From contig OZ242021.1 in the NCBI GenBank assembly GCA_965204925.1, positions 186,001 to 250,000 of the forward strand: DNA of 64,000 bases, written 5' to 3'. Positions 61,555 to 64,000 of the stretch are shown in pieces. The stretch comes from G963663315 sp965204925. GTDB lineage: Bacteria > Pseudomonadota > Gammaproteobacteria > Arenicellales > Poriferihabitantaceae. Made by a program: the position numbers and the translations under genes. Position 1 is the stretch's first letter; every line of letters begins with the position of its first letter. The notes beneath the pieces were generated by a model. It did not search any database, was not told the DNA's origin, and saw only the letters and a program-made list of their open reading frames with translations.

Positions 61555-62613
61555 TCAGTCCCGCTTCCTGCGCCTGCGCCCCGGACGCCTCTGCACCGCA
61601 ATCGTATCTGCATTCATTCTGCCTTCAAGCAGCGCCCGGCCTCCTTTACTGATCTCGCCGAGCTCCGTCACCACCTGACGGGCATCCGGCCTGGGATTTT
61701 CGGACCGCTCCACCCGGTGGACATGGCGGTCAAGAGCATCGCGCATGGCGCGTACATGCGCGGCTGTAGACCCGCAACAACCTCCGATGATGCGAGCGCC
61801 GGCATCATAAGCCAGACACGCATAGCGCGCCATCAACGCCGGTTCTCCACCATAACTGATCATGCCATCAATATATTCCGGAATACCGCAGTTGCCCTTC
61901 GCGACCAGAATATCGCTGTCATGGGCGGCGCTCGCGAGGTTCAGGATTCCGCACACGGTTTCAGCGGGACCCAAACCGCAATTCGCTCCAAAGGCGTGGG
62001 GGCGAACCGTCATGCTGCGGGACATCCCGGCAAAGTCTGCCGGAGACAACCCCATCATGGTGCTGCCATTGGTATCGAAACTTAAAGTACAGACTATAGG
62101 CAGATTGGTTGTACTGGCTCCCGCCAGCGCTGCAACCACTTCTTCCCTGGAAGACATGGTTTCAACCCAGAGCAGGTCTACGCCTCCCTGCGCAAGCGCC
62201 TGGGCCTGCTCCGTGAATACAGAAGTGGCGGCAGCCATGGTCAACGAGCCCAGGTTTTCAAAAAGCTCTCCCGTTGGACCAACCGAACCGGCTACAAGTA
62301 CATCCTTTTGCCCGGCATCAACCACAGACCTTGCCAATTGTGCAGCTTTGAGATTGAGTTCCCGAACCCGCTCCTCGCTGCCATGCAGTTCCAATCGATA
62401 GTAGTTTCCGCCAAAACTGTTGGTCAGAATGATGTCGGATCCGGCATCCACGAAATCCTGATGAAGTTTCGTGATGCGCTCCGGGTGGTCAGCATTCCAC
62501 AGTTCCGGGCAAGCCCCGGTCTCCAGCCCCATTTCAAACAGGCTGGTTCCGGTCGCGCCGTCCGCCAGCAGGAAGGCGTGTTGCGCAATCATGGTTTTCA
62601 GGGTGGTCGGCAT
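61555..62613 (-). CDS. Homocysteine S-methyltransferase (betaine type)
   Basis: This 352-aa zinc methyltransferase of the homocysteine S-methyltransferase family probably transfers a methyl group from betaine or a related donor to homocysteine. Zinc ligands are Cys in FGANCGLG and the paired cysteines in GGCCGSTAAH. The N-terminal LADGATGTSLFEMGLETGACPELWN and NSFGGNYYRLELHG segments match the betaine branch. A basic tail (RRPGRRRRKRD) is unusual. Convergent with sohB; choice between betaine and S-methylmethionine as donor is uncertain. Confidence 0.9.
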   Translation of the reverse strand: MPTTLKTMIAQHAFLLADGATGTSLFEMGLETGACPELWNADHPERITKLHQDFVDAGSDIILTNSFGGNYYRLELHGSEERVRELNLKAAQLARSVVDAGQKDVLVAGSVGPTGELFENLGSLTMAAATSVFTEQAQALAQGGVDLLWVETMSSREEVVAALAGASTTNLPIVCTLSFDTNGSTMMGLSPADFAGMSRSMTVRPHAFGANCGLGPAETVCGILNLASAAHDSDILVAKGNCGIPEYIDGMISYGGEPALMARYACLAYDAGARIIGGCCGSTAAHVRAMRDALDRHVHRVERSENPRPDARQVVTELGEISKGGRALLEGRMNADTIAVQRRPGRRRRKRD

Positions 62614-63039
62614 AATGGGTTTCCGATGGTTGGGTCAGGTTAGTCATCTCATCGAAAACCACGGGGAAACACCGCTGCAAGATCGCGTCACGCCCTGCAT
62701 CCGTTATTCTATCTGAACAATCTGATGTTGCGTAGACACTCATCTCTGGATTAATGTCGCTCCGACAGTACTCGGGGAGTTGGCACCGTCTCGAAGTGGT
62801 TAGCTCCGAAGGTTGCCCCAGCGTCGAAGGGCCCTTCCCTCAGCTGGTCTCGATGAGTTGTATTACCCTGTCAATAATAGCGCCTGGGCTCTGGCGGTGT
62901 CAATCAAAATGGACCCCGGGTTCCTCTCCCCGGCTTTGAAAATGATTGTGGACGAACAGTATGCGGCATATCCGGAAGATCAGGTTACAATTACAAACAG
63001 GGCCTGTGATCAAAACAGTACCGTTTCAGGAGTTAAGGA
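62614..63039. other. 426-bp gap between divergent genes
   Basis: This divergent region between the homocysteine methyltransferase and the ferredoxin-like gene has no convincing gene. It contains the perfect 12-bp palindrome GAAGGGCCCTTC at 62826-62837. I looked for a SAM or SAH riboswitch core before the methyltransferase and did not find a clear one. Confidence 0.5.
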
Positions 63040-63441
63040 ATGAACAAAGATGTACGCCGGGCGCAGAATCGCCGCAAATATCTCGCACAAGCGGTCAAGG
63101 ACTTGCAGATAGGGCGGATTCAACGCCACATATTCTTATGCTGCGACCAGAGCAAGCCCAAGTGTTCACCACGGGACAAGAGCCTTGAATCCTGGGTTTT
63201 TCTGAAAAGCCGGCTGCGCGAACTGGGCCTGGTAAAAGAGGGCGGGGTTTATCGAACGAAAGCGAACTGCCTGCAGATCTGCGCGCACGGGCCGGTTGCC
63301 GTGGTTTACCCGGAAGGGGTCTGGTACCACTCGTGTACGCCGGAAACGCTGGAGAGAATCATCCGGGAACATCTGATCGGAGGTCAGTCGGTGGACGAGT
63401 TTGTGTTCGCCGCGCACCCCCTGCCCGTTAGCGATTACTGA
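63040..63441 (+). CDS. Thioredoxin-like [2Fe-2S] ferredoxin
   Basis: This 133-aa protein of the (2Fe-2S) ferredoxin thioredoxin-like family has candidate cluster cysteines in FLCCDQSKPKC (residues about 34-42) and, after the KTRLRE-like helix, in NCLQICAHGP. The C-terminal WYHSCTPETLERIIREHL segment matches the family. It has an AGGAG ribosome site 7 bp upstream. It lies 26 bp from the convergent glmM gene. The electron partner is unknown. Confidence 0.9.
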   Translation: MNKDVRRAQNRRKYLAQAVKDLQIGRIQRHIFLCCDQSKPKCSPRDKSLESWVFLKSRLRELGLVKEGGVYRTKANCLQICAHGPVAVVYPEGVWYHSCTPETLERIIREHLIGGQSVDEFVFAAHPLPVSDY

Positions 63442-63467
63442 GATTCGGGACGCAGGAAAACGACCGG

Positions 63468-64000
63468 TTATTCTGCCGCTGCGGCCGCTACCGCTGCGGC
63501 TATCTGCCCGGCCAGCAGTTGTACCTGCCGGGCATCCATCCCTTCCGCCATGACCCGCAATACGGATTCTGTCCCGGAAGGCCTGAGTACAACACGGCCG
63601 CTTCGATTCAACTGCGCTTGTGCATCGGTGACCGCCTCACACACTTGCTTGTGAGAGGCCAACGCATGCCGGTCGGCATTGCCGATCGGAACATTGATTA
63701 TGCGCTGCGGATAGATGTGCATGCCGCCTGCCAACTGATGCAGGGATTGACCGGTTTCCACCATTACCTCAAGCACTTCCAATGCCGCTACAATACCGTC
63801 ACCGGTCGTGGACTTGTCCAGACAGATGATATGCCCGGAGGTCTCCCCGCCCAGGTTCCAGTTTCGCTGGACCAGCGCCTCACAGATATAGCGGTCGCCC
63901 ACCCGGGTGCGCAGGAAAGGAATGGACATGGCCTGAAGTGCATGTTCGAGTCCAAGATTGGTCATCGACGTACCCGCTACACCGCCCGCCAGCCGTTGTG
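63468..64000 (-). CDS. glmM: Phosphoglucosamine mutase, C-terminal part
   Basis: This is the C-terminal part of GlmM, which converts glucosamine-6-phosphate to glucosamine-1-phosphate for cell-wall precursors. The frame continues through the right edge (GGVAGTSMTNLGLE), so the phosphoserine region lies outside the window. Present are GGETSGHI (sugar-binding loop), TTGDGIVAALEVLEVM and the phosphate-binding RPSGTESVLRVMAEG. An Ala-rich tail ends the chain. Confidence 0.95.
   Translation of the reverse strand, partial: QRLAGGVAGTSMTNLGLEHALQAMSIPFLRTRVGDRYICEALVQRNWNLGGETSGHIICLDKSTTGDGIVAALEVLEVMVETGQSLHQLAGGMHIYPQRIINVPIGNADRHALASHKQVCEAVTDAQAQLNRSGRVVLRPSGTESVLRVMAEGMDARQVQLLAGQIAAAVAAAAAE

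Noticed and set aside
61394..61678. 94-aa plus-strand reading frame after sohB
   Set aside because: It overlaps the methyltransferase gene on the other strand, lacks a ribosome site, and has no family resemblance.
62640..62860. SAM or SAH riboswitch before the homocysteine methyltransferase
   Set aside because: I could not find the conserved cores of either class.
62754..63043. Short frames in the gap before the ferredoxin-like gene
   Set aside because: They are under 80 aa, overlap each other and lack ribosome sites and motifs.

Overview
The window reads as a chromosome segment of a free-living or host-associated gammaproteobacterium, probably aquatic. Core blocks typical of that class support this: rnhA-dnaQ beside a yafS-type methyltransferase, dapE, glnS-sohB, a yciA/yciB/yciI cluster, a PBP1B with a UB2H-like region, and the 3' part of glmM. 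The catabolic accessory genes (two sugar-type ABC importers, hydantoinase/oxoprolinase subunits, a dimethylformamidase and a proteorhodopsin-like protein) suggest a heterotroph using small organic nitrogen compounds. No tRNA, rRNA or CRISPR array was seen.

Bases 1-10937 (+) form one tight operon: the end of a periplasmic binding protein, a double-NBD ABC ATPase, a repeat-bearing 211-aa protein of no recognised family, HyuA- and HyuB-type hydantoinase subunits, and two enlarged permeases. The ATPase, the 211-aa protein and HyuB all end in the same 30-residue bipartite tail (IRI-V/I-D-x-D, 15-16 residues, then a K-I/V-x-Y-F end). The 211-aa protein also carries four copies of a 12-13-residue motif. 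I infer a scaffolded or membrane-docked import-and-hydrolysis assembly, which I cannot match to any described system.

Bases 11002-25152 (-) converge on that operon and look like one long transcription unit: TorT-like binding protein, ABC ATPase, permease, a rhodopsin with leucine at the usual proton-donor site, a YqiK-type flotillin, an SCP2-like protein, an alpha/beta hydrolase, a lactonase-like metallo-beta-lactamase fold protein, a sodium:solute symporter, the dimethylformamidase large subunit and two related small-subunit proteins. A LuxR-type response regulator and a hybrid histidine kinase lie at its head (25294-28020).

Bases 28118-43296 hold housekeeping and sulfur genes: quinone oxidoreductase, cystathionine beta-synthase, PBP1B, an AI-2E/PerM-type permease, glycerate 2-kinase, an acyl-CoA ligase, a CoA-binding protein, O-acetylhomoserine sulfhydrylase, the yci cluster and an SPFH/NfeD pair. 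A complete IS (37049-38662) with 16-bp inverted ends and a perfect 9-bp target duplication sits just upstream of the acyl-CoA ligase.

Bases 43607-54565 are a probable defence island. It has a ubiquitin-like/E2 fusion with a JAB-E1 fusion, a divergent operon (sigma-like protein, unknown protein, frameshifted proteasome-like Ntn-hydrolase, small disordered protein), and a type III-like restriction-modification pair. A coiled-coil membrane protein with 33-bp coding repeats follows. Core genes resume at 55235 and run to the right edge.
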